A stretch of 47,967 bases of DNA from DASWIP01 sp036397635 (GTDB taxonomy: Bacteria; Actinomycetota; AC-67): assembly GCA_036397635.1 (NCBI GenBank), contig DASWIP010000085.1, positions 1 through 47,967 of the forward strand, written 5' to 3'. The notes beneath the pieces were generated by a model. That model saw only the letters and a list, made by a program, of their open reading frames with translations. It had not been told where the DNA came from and ran no database searches. Below are positions 8,474 through 16,784 of this stretch, piece by piece (position 1 is the stretch's first letter; each line of letters begins with the position of its first letter). Both the position numbers and the translations under genes were made by a program.

Positions 8474-11400
8474 ATGCTCTGCACCACCTGCTCGAACGAG
8501 CTGCGTGGGGGCGCGCGCTTCTGCGACGCGTGCGGAACCCCTGTGGGAGAAGAACCGCGCGCTGAGCAGCCGCTGCCGTCCTCGTTCGCCGGAGGCCGCT
8601 ACGAGGTCAAGCGCTTCCTCGGCGAGGGCGCGCGCAAGCGCGTGTACCTCGCGCGCGACACGCGGTTGGATCGCGAGGTCGCGCTCGCGCTGATCAAGAC
8701 CGAGGGGCTCGACGAAGCCGGCCTGGAGCGCGTCGAGCGCGAAGCGCAGGCGATGGCGCGCCTCGGAGACCATCCCAACGTCGTCACGGTATTCGACATC
8801 GGCGAGGAGGACGGCCAGCCGTTCGTGGTCGCGCAGTACATGCCCGGCGGATCGCTCGCCGAGCAGCTCACCGGCCCGCTGCCGCTCCCACGCGCGATCC
8901 AGATCGCCGAGCAGATCGCGCGCGCGCTCGCGCACGCTCACGCACACGACGTCGTGCATCGCGACCTCAAGCCTGGCAACGTCTGGCTCACCGAGGACGG
9001 CATCGCCAAGCTCGGCGACTTCGGGCTCGCCGTCGCGCTGGACCGCTCGCGCCTGACGACCGAGGGCACGATGATCGGCACGGTCGCGTACATGCCGCCC
9101 GAGCAGGCCGCCGGCCGCAACGTGGACGCGCGCGCCGATCTGTACAGCCTCGGCTGCGTGCTCTACGAGATGCTGTGCGGCCGCCCGCCGTTCACCGGCG
9201 ACGAGGCGCTCGCGGTGATCAGCCAGCACATGAACACGCCGCCGGTCCGGCTCACCTGGCTGAATCCCGAGGTGCCCGAAGCGCTGGAGGCGCTGGTGCT
9301 CGCGCTGCTCGCGAAGACCCCAGAGGATCGGCCGGCGACGGCGACCATCGTGCTCGAGCAGCTCGCAGCCGCAGCCGCCCAGCCGGCGCCGGCCGATCCG
9401 ATCGAGGGCTTACCCCACGGCAGCGTCAGTGCGGGCGCGCGGCAGGCCTGGTCGGTCTACGTCGGTCGCGGGGACGAGCTTGCGCTGGTGAAATCTGCCG
9501 CCGACGACGCGATCGGCGGCCGCGGCCGCTTGATGCTCGTCGCAGGAGAACCCGGCATCGGCAAGACACGCCTGATCGAGGAAGCCTGCGTCTACGCGCG
9601 CCTGCGCGGCGCGCAGGTGGTGTGGGGCCGCGCGTACGAGTCCGAGAGCGGCCTGCCGTTCATCCCGTTCGTAGAGGCGATCAGGGCACACGTGAGCGCC
9701 GCCGATCCCGACACGCTGCGAAGCGAGCTCGGCTCCGGCGCCGGCGACGTGGCTCGATTGGTGAGCGAGATCCGTGAGGTGCTGCCCGATATCACCGAGC
9801 CTCCGCGGAGCGATCCCGAGCAGGAGCGCTTCCGCCTGTTCGAGAGCGTGACCGGCTTCCTGCTCAACGCGTCGCGCCAGCAGCCCGTCGTCGTGGTGCT
9901 CGACGATCTGCATTGGGCGGATCGTCAGACGCTGCTGCTGCTGCAACACCTGGTCCGCCGGTTCGCCGCGAGCAGACTTCTGGTCATCGGCACCTATCGC
10001 GACGTCGAGCTGGACCGTCGCCATCCGCTCGCCGACACGCTGGCCGAGCTTCGTCGCGAGCGCCTCTACCAACGCGTGCTGCTGCGTGGTCTGACCGTCG
10101 AAGAAGTGCGCGCGCTGCTCGAAGGCGCGGCAGGGCACGACGTGGGGCGGCGCGGCGCGCGGCTCGCCGAGGTCCTGCACCGGCAGACCGAGGGGAACCC
10201 GTTCTTCATCGAGGAGGTGATCCGTCACCTGCTCGAGACCACTCGCCTGTTCCGTGGCGACGGGATGTGGCAGATCGATCCGAGGGCGCTGGAGGAGCTG
10301 GAGATCCCCGAGGGCGTGCGCGAGGTGCTCGGCAGGCGCCTGTCGCGGCTCTCGGAGCGGACCAACGAGGTGCTGTCGGCGGCTTCGGTGCTCGGGAGCG
10401 AGCAGGATTTCGCGCTGCTGGTCACGATGACGGGGCTCGACGAGGACGCGGTGCTGGGCGCCGTCGAGGAGGCGCTGGACGCGCAGATCCTGGTCGAGGT
10501 GCGCGACCGCGCCCGGCCGGCCTACGCCTTCAACCACGCGCTGGTCCGCCAGACGCTCTACGACGAGCTGAGCATGTTGCGCAAGCAGCGCGCGCACCTG
10601 CGTGCAGCCGAGGCGATCGAGACGGTTCTGGGCGCCTCTCCTCGGTACGCGGCCAGCGTCGCATCGCACTACCGACTCGCCGGCGCTGCCGCGGATCCGG
10701 ACAAGGCGATCGCCGCGTGCTTGCGCGCGGCGGCGCTCGCCAACGAGGTGTTCGCGTGGGACGAGGCCGCGTCCCATCTCGAGGCGGCCATCGAGCTGCT
10801 CCCGCCGGACGCGCCGGCGATGCAGCGCGCCGAGCTGCTCGAGATGCTCGGGACCGTGATGTACATGGCGGCGCTGGATCTGCAGCGTGGCATCGCGGCA
10901 CTCGAGGAGGCGCTGGCGCTGTTCGAGCAGCTCGGCGAGTCCCGTCGCGCGGCGAAGATCCACTCGCGGCTCGGGTTCTTGCAGGCGACGTTCCCCGAGT
11001 CGATGGACCTCGCATCGGCGCGCGAGCATCTGGGTATCGCGCTCGAGGCGTTCGAGGCCGAGGGCGGCAAACCGCTGATCCACGCGCTGATCGGGTTCTG
11101 CGGCGCGGGGCTGTACGGCGACCGGATCCAGGAAGGGCTGCAGGTAGCCCAGCGTGCGACCGCGCTGGCGGAGGAGCTTGGCGAGAGGGGGCTGTGGGCG
11201 AACGCGGCGGCGTTCTCGGGATGGTTCCGGTTCGCCGACGGACGGTTCGCCGAAGGCATCGCGTTGATGGACGATGCCCGCAGCGTCGCCGAGGAGCTGG
11301 GCCTGGGGTTCATCACCTTCGTCGCGGGCTGGGTTCGCTCTGCGGTCGGCATGTCGTTCTGGAATGACCCCACGGAGACCAAGGCTTGGACGAAGCGCGA

Positions 11401-12727
11401 GCTCGAGAGCCCTCGGGCCGCGCAGTCCGCCGGCCGCTCGCGCTCACTGCGGAACCTGCTGCACCAGACCGAGATGATGATTGGGAACCTCGAGCCGCTC
11501 GAGCACGTGCAGGAATGGGTCGTCCAGGGTTATCCATCTCATGTCCTCGCGGCGTTCTTCGCCGGCGACCTCGATCGCGCGCTGGCCGAGCTGGAGGCGG
11601 AGGAGCAGTACGCGGCCAAGGTCGGTGCGATCTTCTATCTGAGGTACGCACAGTTCCTCCGCGGATATTTCCTGGCCGAACGTGATCTGGACGGGGCGAC
11701 ACTCGCGATGCGCCGATTCGAGGAGGCTTCTCGGGGAACCGACAACATGATCCTCGGGGCCGCCGCGCCGATCGATCTGGCCTGGCTCTTGGCTCAGCAA
11801 GGGGAGATCCCAGAGGCCGAGGAGCTGCTCGCGCGCGCGGACGGATACCTCGCCCTGATGGAGCCGATGCCTGTGTTGAGCGGGTGGAGGGGTCGCGCCG
11901 TCGGCTGGATCGCGGCGCATCGCGGGGACCTGGAGGCCGCGGCGCGCTCGTTCGACGAGTCCGTCAAGATCTTCGACGCCATCCCGTTGCCGTGGCTGAA
12001 TGCGGCGACTCTGCGCGAGGCGGGACGCGCCCTCGGCACGGCTGGCGAGGGCGCGCGTGCGGCTGCGTACTTCGATCGCGCGCTGGTCGTGTACCAGGGG
12101 ATGGGCGCGTCGGCGTTCTGGTCCGAGAAGGCGCTCGGCGAGAAGCTGCGCGCGCAGGGCATCACACCGCCGACCGACGTGTCCACCTCGATCGAGCTGG
12201 TCGCAGCGGCCGTGGAGCGCGAACGGCCCGATCTGGGTACCGCATCAGCCGCGATCATGTTCACCGATATCGAGGGATCTACCGTGCTGGCCGAACAGCT
12301 CGGCGACCGGGCGTGGCTCGACGTCCTGCGCGCACACAACGCCATCGTGCGAGATGCCGTGGCAGCGAACCGTGGGCGCGAGGTCAAGCACGAGGGCGAC
12401 GGATTCATGCTCGCGTTCGGCGACGCCGCCGATGCGGTCGCGGCAGCCGTTGCGATCCAGCGCGCGTTCGCCGCCCGCACCGCCGAGCCGCAGCTGCGCG
12501 TGCGCATCGGCGTTCACGCGGGCTCGGTGATAAGCGAGGAGGGCGACTTCTTCGGCCGCACGGTGATCCTGGCGGCACGCATCGCCAACGCTGCGGCCGG
12601 CGGCGAGATCCTGGTCTCACCGGAGGTGGCCACGACCGCCAAGATCGATGCGGCCGAGCAGCGCGCGCTCGACCTGAAGGGTTTCTCAGAGCCGCAACGC
12701 GTGCGCGCCGTCCGCTGGAAGGCCTAA
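8474..12727 (+). CDS. Zinc ribbon - Ser/Thr kinase - AAA ATPase - TPR - class III nucleotide cyclase
   Basis: A 1417-residue cytoplasmic signalling protein. Residues 3-20 form a zinc ribbon (CTTC and CDAC). The kinase spans about 40-300, with LGEGARKRVYLA, HRDLKPGN, DFGLA and GTVAYMPPEQ; the third Gly of the usual nucleotide loop is replaced. The AAA part begins near 325 with VYVGRGDEL, Walker A GEPGIGKT near 358 and Walker B VVVVLDDLHWAD. A long Ala/Leu/Glu-rich helical region follows and looks like TPR repeats. The C terminus (from about 1257) is a class III cyclase with FTDIEGST and HEGDGFMLAF supplying the two metal Asp residues. It probably makes cAMP when the kinase or AAA module senses a signal; the signal is unknown. 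Its stop overlaps the convergent protease stop by 4 nt. Confidence 0.93.
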   Translation: MLCTTCSNELRGGARFCDACGTPVGEEPRAEQPLPSSFAGGRYEVKRFLGEGARKRVYLARDTRLDREVALALIKTEGLDEAGLERVEREAQAMARLGDHPNVVTVFDIGEEDGQPFVVAQYMPGGSLAEQLTGPLPLPRAIQIAEQIARALAHAHAHDVVHRDLKPGNVWLTEDGIAKLGDFGLAVALDRSRLTTEGTMIGTVAYMPPEQAAGRNVDARADLYSLGCVLYEMLCGRPPFTGDEALAVISQHMNTPPVRLTWLNPEVPEALEALVLALLAKTPEDRPATATIVLEQLAAAAAQPAPADPIEGLPHGSVSAGARQAWSVYVGRGDELALVKSAADDAIGGRGRLMLVAGEPGIGKTRLIEEACVYARLRGAQVVWGRAYESESGLPFIPFVEAIRAHVSAADPDTLRSELGSGAGDVARLVSEIREVLPDITEPPRSDPEQERFRLFESVTGFLLNASRQQPVVVVLDDLHWADRQTLLLLQHLVRRFAASRLLVIGTYRDVELDRRHPLADTLAELRRERLYQRVLLRGLTVEEVRALLEGAAGHDVGRRGARLAEVLHRQTEGNPFFIEEVIRHLLETTRLFRGDGMWQIDPRALEELEIPEGVREVLGRRLSRLSERTNEVLSAASVLGSEQDFALLVTMTGLDEDAVLGAVEEALDAQILVEVRDRARPAYAFNHALVRQTLYDELSMLRKQRAHLRAAEAIETVLGASPRYAASVASHYRLAGAAADPDKAIAACLRAAALANEVFAWDEAASHLEAAIELLPPDAPAMQRAELLEMLGTVMYMAALDLQRGIAALEEALALFEQLGESRRAAKIHSRLGFLQATFPESMDLASAREHLGIALEAFEAEGGKPLIHALIGFCGAGLYGDRIQEGLQVAQRATALAEELGERGLWANAAAFSGWFRFADGRFAEGIALMDDARSVAEELGLGFITFVAGWVRSAVGMSFWNDPTETKAWTKRELESPRAAQSAGRSRSLRNLLHQTEMMIGNLEPLEHVQEWVVQGYPSHVLAAFFAGDLDRALAELEAEEQYAAKVGAIFYLRYAQFLRGYFLAERDLDGATLAMRRFEEASRGTDNMILGAAAPIDLAWLLAQQGEIPEAEELLARADGYLALMEPMPVLSGWRGRAVGWIAAHRGDLEAAARSFDESVKIFDAIPLPWLNAATLREAGRALGTAGEGARAAAYFDRALVVYQGMGASAFWSEKALGEKLRAQGITPPTDVSTSIELVAAAVERERPDLGTASAAIMFTDIEGSTVLAEQLGDRAWLDVLRAHNAIVRDAVAANRGREVKHEGDGFMLAFGDAADAVAAAVAIQRAFAARTAEPQLRVRIGVHAGSVISEEGDFFGRTVILAARIANAAAGGEILVSPEVATTAKIDAAEQRALDLKGFSEPQRVRAVRWKA

Positions 12728-14457
12728 GGCGACGCGGAAGCCTCGTTCGAGCAAACCGCCTCGCCACCACCTGTTTCGCAGACGCGGTACGTGTAGGTGA
12801 TGCCGCCGCCCTTCGTGTTGATCGCGTCGGTGTACGAGCCGGAGTTCGCGACATTCGAAGCGATCAGCGCCCCGTCGCGGTAGATGTCGACGTTCGTCGT
12901 TGCGCCGCTCCACGTGAGATCCACGTGCTGCCAGCCCTTGACCTTATAGCCGTTCACGGTCAGCGAGATCGGGTTTGGGTCGGGCTCCGGGTCCGGCTCG
13001 GGGTCCTGCTCGGTGGACGTCACCGACTGGCCGTCCTGATCGCTCAGCCCACCGTCGTCGGTCACGGTCAGTGTGACCGTGCGCGTGCCCCCGGAGGCGT
13101 AGGTGTGCGAGGTCGTGACGCCGCTGCCCGTTGCCCCGTCGCCGAAGGTCCAGGCGTAGGACGCGATGCCGTTGTCGTCGGTTGAGCTGCTCGCGTTGAA
13201 CGAGCACGCCAGATCGGTGCAGTTCCACGTGAACGATGCGGTCGGCGGGTTGTTGGTGGGCGTCGAGCCGCCGCCGAAGCGCGAGTGCAGCAGCAGGTTT
13301 GGCGAGCCGGATCCCGCGCTGGAGACCTTGTTCGGGGTCGCGTTGCCCGTGATCGCCGTGCCGACCTGTGCGGGCGAGGCGGCGTTGTTCTGCAGGTACA
13401 GGGCCGCGACGCCGGCCACGTGCGGGGCCGCCATAGAGGTGCCGCTGATCGTGTTCGTTGCCGTGTTGCTCGAGTACCACGCCGACGTGATGTTCACGCC
13501 GGGTGCGAAGAGGTCAACGCACGGACCGTAGTTCGCGAACGACGGTTTCTGGTCGCTGGAATTCGTGGCACTGACCGTCAGCGCCTGGGTGACGCGGGCC
13601 GGGGAGTAGTTGCAGGCGTCCTGGCCGCCCCAAGGGAAGGAACCGTTGCCGGCCGCGATCGAGTAGGTCACGCCGGCGGCGATCGAGTTGCGCACGGCGT
13701 TGTCGACGGAGCTGCTCGCACCGCCTCCCAGGCTCATGTTCGCTACCGACTTCGCGACGTGGTTTGTCGTGACCCAGTCGATGCCGGCGATCACCTGCGA
13801 CCAGGTGCCGCTTCCCTGGCAATCGAGCACGCGCACGCCGACCAGGCGAGCGTTCTTGGCCACGCCGTAGGTCGCTCCTCCGACGGTGCCGGCGACGTGG
13901 GTGCCGTGCCCGTTGCAGTCCGAGGCGTCGGGGTCGTTACCGATGAAGTCGTAGCCGCTGACGGCGCGTCCGCCGCCGAACTCGTTGTGCGAGAAACGGA
14001 TCCCGGTGTCGATCACGTAGACCGTGACGCCGGTGCCGTCGGCATCCCAGGTGTAGGAGCCGCTCAGTGGGAGGTCACGCTGATCGATCCGGTCGATACC
14101 CCAGGTCGGGTTGCTCTGGGTTCCGACCGCGCGCACGACGCCGTCCTCTTCGACCAGGGCGACGCGCGGATCCCGGCTGAGGGCGAGCGCGCGCTGCTCG
14201 GTCATGGTGGCGCTGAAGCCGCGCAAGGCCGTTCGGTACACCGAACGGACCGAGGCGCCGTAGCGCGAGCTGAGGCCGCGCGCGACCGTCCCGGGGTCCC
14301 CGGTGGCGCTGCTCGACAGGGTGACGATGTACCGATCCTGGACGGGGTCGGCGGCGCGCGCGATCCGGCCTTGCTCGGCCGCTTGCGCGGTGCTCAGGCC
14401 TGCCGCCACGAGCAGCGCGCACGAAATGACGACCACCGAGGTTCGGCTGATGCGCAT
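12724..14457 (-). CDS. Secreted subtilase with inhibitor I9, PKD and C-terminal beta domain
   Basis: A 577-residue proteinase K-like subtilase. After a signal peptide (about 1-27) comes an I9 propeptide (RYIVTLSS near 43). The triad is Asp150 (VIDTGI), His184 (NGHGTHVAG) and Ser341 (SGTSMAAPHVAG), with Asn271 in the oxyanion hole. A PKD domain follows (PTASFTWNC, YAWTFGDG), then a D/P/E-rich linker and a final fibronectin-like domain. Start 14457 is preferred over the in-frame ATG at 14475 because the distance to the conserved -10 box (47 nt) equals that of its paralogue (46 nt), and GGGAG precedes it. Closest relative in the window is the next gene; the extra C-terminal domain is the main difference. 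It ends in a 4-nt overlap with the cyclase gene. Confidence 0.94.
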   Translation of the reverse strand: MRISRTSVVVISCALLVAAGLSTAQAAEQGRIARAADPVQDRYIVTLSSSATGDPGTVARGLSSRYGASVRSVYRTALRGFSATMTEQRALALSRDPRVALVEEDGVVRAVGTQSNPTWGIDRIDQRDLPLSGSYTWDADGTGVTVYVIDTGIRFSHNEFGGGRAVSGYDFIGNDPDASDCNGHGTHVAGTVGGATYGVAKNARLVGVRVLDCQGSGTWSQVIAGIDWVTTNHVAKSVANMSLGGGASSSVDNAVRNSIAAGVTYSIAAGNGSFPWGGQDACNYSPARVTQALTVSATNSSDQKPSFANYGPCVDLFAPGVNITSAWYSSNTATNTISGTSMAAPHVAGVAALYLQNNAASPAQVGTAITGNATPNKVSSAGSGSPNLLLHSRFGGGSTPTNNPPTASFTWNCTDLACSFNASSSTDDNGIASYAWTFGDGATGSGVTTSHTYASGGTRTVTLTVTDDGGLSDQDGQSVTSTEQDPEPDPEPDPNPISLTVNGYKVKGWQHVDLTWSGATTNVDIYRDGALIASNVANSGSYTDAINTKGGGITYTYRVCETGGGEAVCSNEASASP

Positions 14458-14503
14458 ACCCGCTCCCAACGCCATTTGTGGGGACTCCCTCCAACAGGAA
14501 CAG

Positions 14504-14509
14504 AGTCTA
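14504..14509 (-). promoter_or_regulatory. -10 box conserved upstream of both PKD subtilases
   Basis: TAGACT followed by CTGTTCC is present here and upstream of the paralogue (16178-16183) at nearly the same distance to the start codon, so the promoter was duplicated with the gene. Confidence 0.55.
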
Positions 14510-14551
14510 CCGACCACGAGCCGTGACCGGAATCCTCATATCGGACGGATT

Positions 14552-14611
14552 TCAGACGAAGCTGAACCTGGGACGTTCGTCCTGGTCCACCGCGCGCGCG
14601 CAGGGTGGGCT
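14552..14611 (-). pseudogene. Relic of the 3' end of an HxlR-type regulator gene
   Basis: On the minus strand this stretch reads SPPCARAVDQDERPRFSFV-stop. The intact regulator upstream ends CPTCARAVDEDERPEIRFV-stop. The rest of the regulator gene is missing, so this is a leftover of a duplicated copy. Like the intact gene it stands directly upstream of a PKD subtilase promoter. Confidence 0.8.
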
Positions 14612-14621
14612 GGGGCCGCTT

Positions 14622-14653
14622 GGGCCGCTGACGGCTAGGGCCGCTGACGGCTA
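14622..14653. repeat. 16-bp tandem repeat at the end of the second PKD subtilase
   Basis: Two perfect 16-bp units (GGGCCGCTGACGGCTA) stand at 14622-14637 and 14638-14653; the second includes the stop codon of the minus-strand protease gene. They lie at the junction between that gene and the regulator relic, so they may mark the duplication breakpoint. Confidence 0.8.
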
Positions 14654-16132
14654 GGGCGCGCCCACCCGAATCACTCGGGCGGTGACGTCCGTCAACGATC
14701 CGTCGTTCACGATCAACATGACCCGGAAGGTGCCCGCCGCTGCGTAGGTGTGCGAGGGGTCCAGACCCGATCCGTTGCTGCTGTCACCGAACGTCCATGC
14801 GTACGAGATGATGCCGCCGTCATCGGTCGAGCTGCTCGCATCGAACGAGCAGTCGAGGGAGCTGCAGCTGAACGTGAAGGATGCGGCCGGTGGCTCGTTC
14901 TGAGGAGGAGCGGTGCTCACTCCCAGCGGCGAGTACAGCAGGAGGTTCGGTGAGCGGAAGCCGGGGTTCGAGACTTTGTCGGCGCTGGCGTTCCCGGAGA
15001 GGACCGACGCAACCTGAGCCGGCGATGCGTCGGTGGTCTGCAGGTACAGAGCCGCCACCCCGGCCACGTGCGCGGTGGCCATGGACGTGCCGCTGAGCTC
15101 GGCGGCCGCGAAGACATTCAGGTGCCACGCCGATTCGATCTCCACCCCGGGTGCGAACAGGTCGACACAGGGACCGTAGTTCGCGAAAGACGGCTTCTGG
15201 TCGTTGGAGTTCGTGGCGCTCACGGTCAGCGCCTCGGTCACGCGCGCCGGCGAGAAGCGACAGGCATCGCGTGCGCGCCCGATCCAGTCCCCGTTGCCTG
15301 CCGCCACTGCGTAGGTCACGCCGGCCGCGATCGAGTTGCGTACGGCGCTGTCCACCGAGCTGTTCGCAGGCCCCGTCAGGCTCATGTTCGCGACCGACCG
15401 CGCGGCCCGGTTCGCGGTCACCCAATCGACCCCTGCGATGACCTGCGACCAGCTCCCGAACCCGTCGCAGTCGAGGACGCGCACGCCGACGAGGCTCACG
15501 TTCTTGGCCACTCCGTAGTCCTCGCCGCCGACGATCCCGGCGACGTGTGTCCCATGCCCGTTGCAGTCGAAAGCGTCTGTGTCGTTGTCTATGAAGTCGT
15601 AGCCGTGGCTCGCGCGGTCCACGGGCTCGTCGAACTCACTGTGAAACACGTTGATCCCGGTGTCGATCACGTACACGGTGACGCCGGTGCCATCGGCGTC
15701 GTAGGTGTAGGAGGCGTCGAGGGGGAGGTCACGCTGATCGATCCGATCCAGGCCCCAGGTTGGGTTGGTCTGCGTTCCGGCCGCGCGCACGACGCCGTCC
15801 TCCTCGACCAGCGCGACGCGCGGATCACGGCTGAGGGCGCGCGCGCTCTGCTCCGTCAGAGCGGCGGAGAAACCCCGCAGTGCCGTGCGGTAGACCCGGG
15901 TGATCTGGGCGCCGTAGCGTCTGCCGATGCGCCGCGCGACCGTCCCCGGGTCGCCGGCCGCGCTGCTCGACAAGGTGACGATGTACCGGCCCTTCACCGG
16001 GTGGGCTGTTCGCGCGATCCGCGCATCGCGCTTGAAGGCCCCTCCGGCGTCCGCGTGTGCGTCCCCCTGGACCGCCGCGACGAGGAGCGCGCACGAAACG
16101 ATGACGACCGATGACCGACTGAGATGCCGCAT
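14651..16132 (-). CDS. Secreted subtilase with inhibitor I9 and PKD domain
   Basis: A 493-residue paralogue of the gene at 12724. The order is signal peptide, I9 propeptide (RYIVTLSS near 49), S8 domain with Asp157 (VIDTGI), His193 (NGHGTHVAG) and Ser350 (SGTSMATAHVAG), and a PKD domain (PAASFTFSC, YAWTFGDS). It ends right after the PKD domain, so it lacks the linker and last domain of its neighbour. One residue of the Ser motif differs (ATAH instead of AAPH), which removes a commonly conserved Pro. Start 16132 has GAGGAA 4 nt upstream; the longer frame to 16165 is not supported. It lies 82 nt after the HxlR-type gene and has its own -10 box. Confidence 0.94.
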   Translation of the reverse strand: MRHLSRSSVVIVSCALLVAAVQGDAHADAGGAFKRDARIARTAHPVKGRYIVTLSSSAAGDPGTVARRIGRRYGAQITRVYRTALRGFSAALTEQSARALSRDPRVALVEEDGVVRAAGTQTNPTWGLDRIDQRDLPLDASYTYDADGTGVTVYVIDTGINVFHSEFDEPVDRASHGYDFIDNDTDAFDCNGHGTHVAGIVGGEDYGVAKNVSLVGVRVLDCDGFGSWSQVIAGVDWVTANRAARSVANMSLTGPANSSVDSAVRNSIAAGVTYAVAAGNGDWIGRARDACRFSPARVTEALTVSATNSNDQKPSFANYGPCVDLFAPGVEIESAWHLNVFAAAELSGTSMATAHVAGVAALYLQTTDASPAQVASVLSGNASADKVSNPGFRSPNLLLYSPLGVSTAPPQNEPPAASFTFSCSSLDCSFDASSSTDDGGIISYAWTFGDSSNGSGLDPSHTYAAAGTFRVMLIVNDGSLTDVTARVIRVGAP

Positions 16133-16177
16133 GCACTTCCTCGGTTCCCGCGGAACGTCCCCCACGACCGGGAACAG

Positions 16178-16183
16178 AGTCTA
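16178..16183 (-). promoter_or_regulatory. -10 box of the second PKD subtilase
   Basis: TAGACT followed by CTGTTCC stands 46 nt before the start codon, matching the copy upstream of the other PKD subtilase. Confidence 0.55.
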
Positions 16184-16213
16184 TCGAGCACCGTTCGCGC
16201 CTGGAACCTCACA

Positions 16214-16720
16214 TCAGACGAAGCGGATCTCCGGACGTTCGTCCTCATCCACCGCGCGCGCGCAGGTCGGGCAGTACCAGCGGGCTTCCATCGGGGTGCC
16301 GCAGGACGCGTGGCGAGGCAGGTTCGCCGCGGTCCGGCCCGACACGCTGGCTCCCCACTGCCCGAGCATCCGCAGCGCGCCGGCAAGCTCCAAGCCGGCC
16401 GCGGTCAGCTCGTAGGCCAGGCGAACCGGCCGGCGGGAATATGGGCGGCTGACCAGCAGCGTCTGCTGCTCGAGGTGCTTGAGCCGCTGGGACAGGATGT
16501 TCGGCGCGATCCCGGGGATCACGGTCGCCAGGTCGGCGAAGCGCCGGGGGCCCTCGAGCATGGCTTCGACCACCAGCAGGGTCCACCGATCCCCGACTCG
16601 GTCCAGGGCTGCCGCCAGAGGGGACTCGTCGTCGCGCCTGCTGGTATCGCGCCTGCTGGTATCGCGCCTGCTCACGCGAGCATCGTAGCCCGGGGCGGGT
16701 TTTCCACTTGCGAGGCGCAT
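16214..16720 (-). CDS. HxlR-type winged-helix regulator with C-terminal zinc ribbon
   Basis: The 168-residue protein has the HxlR core: ALDRVGDRWTLLVVEAMLEG, RRFADLATVIPGIAPNILSQ and the wing YSRRPVRLAYELTAAG. After the DNA-binding part come two Cys pairs (ASCGTP and YCPTC) that could bind zinc, giving a possible redox or metal sensor. The N terminus holds three copies of SRRDT/SRRDD encoded by 15-bp repeats at about 16634-16678. Start 16720 has no ribosome binding site but a -10 TACTAT 6 nt upstream, fitting a leaderless message. An inverted repeat lies in its own promoter, so autorepression and control of the divergent htrA-like gene are likely. It is followed by the PKD subtilase it was probably duplicated with. 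Confidence 0.88.
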   Translation of the reverse strand: MRLASGKPAPGYDARVSRRDTSRRDTSRRDDESPLAAALDRVGDRWTLLVVEAMLEGPRRFADLATVIPGIAPNILSQRLKHLEQQTLLVSRPYSRRPVRLAYELTAAGLELAGALRMLGQWGASVSGRTAANLPRHASCGTPMEARWYCPTCARAVDEDERPEIRFV

Positions 16721-16726
16721 GAGTTA

Positions 16727-16756
16727 ATAGTACCTTGCAAGTCACAAGTTGCAAGG
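16727..16756 (-). promoter_or_regulatory. Promoter and likely operator between the HxlR-type and HtrA-like genes
   Basis: On the minus strand a -35 TTGCAA (16754-16749), a 16-nt spacer and a -10 TACTAT (16732-16727) form a good promoter for the regulator. The inverted repeat CCTTGCAA (16733-16740) / TTGCAAGG (16749-16756), with an 8-nt spacer, fills the space between the boxes and overlaps the -35. This is the usual place for an autorepressor to bind. Confidence 0.65.
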
Positions 16757-16784
16757 GAAGGGGCCGAGCGAGCGAGGAGCTGCC

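Noticed and set aside
16634..16678. Possible CRISPR-like repeats
   Set aside because: The 15-bp repeats are directly adjacent, inside a coding frame, with no spacers.
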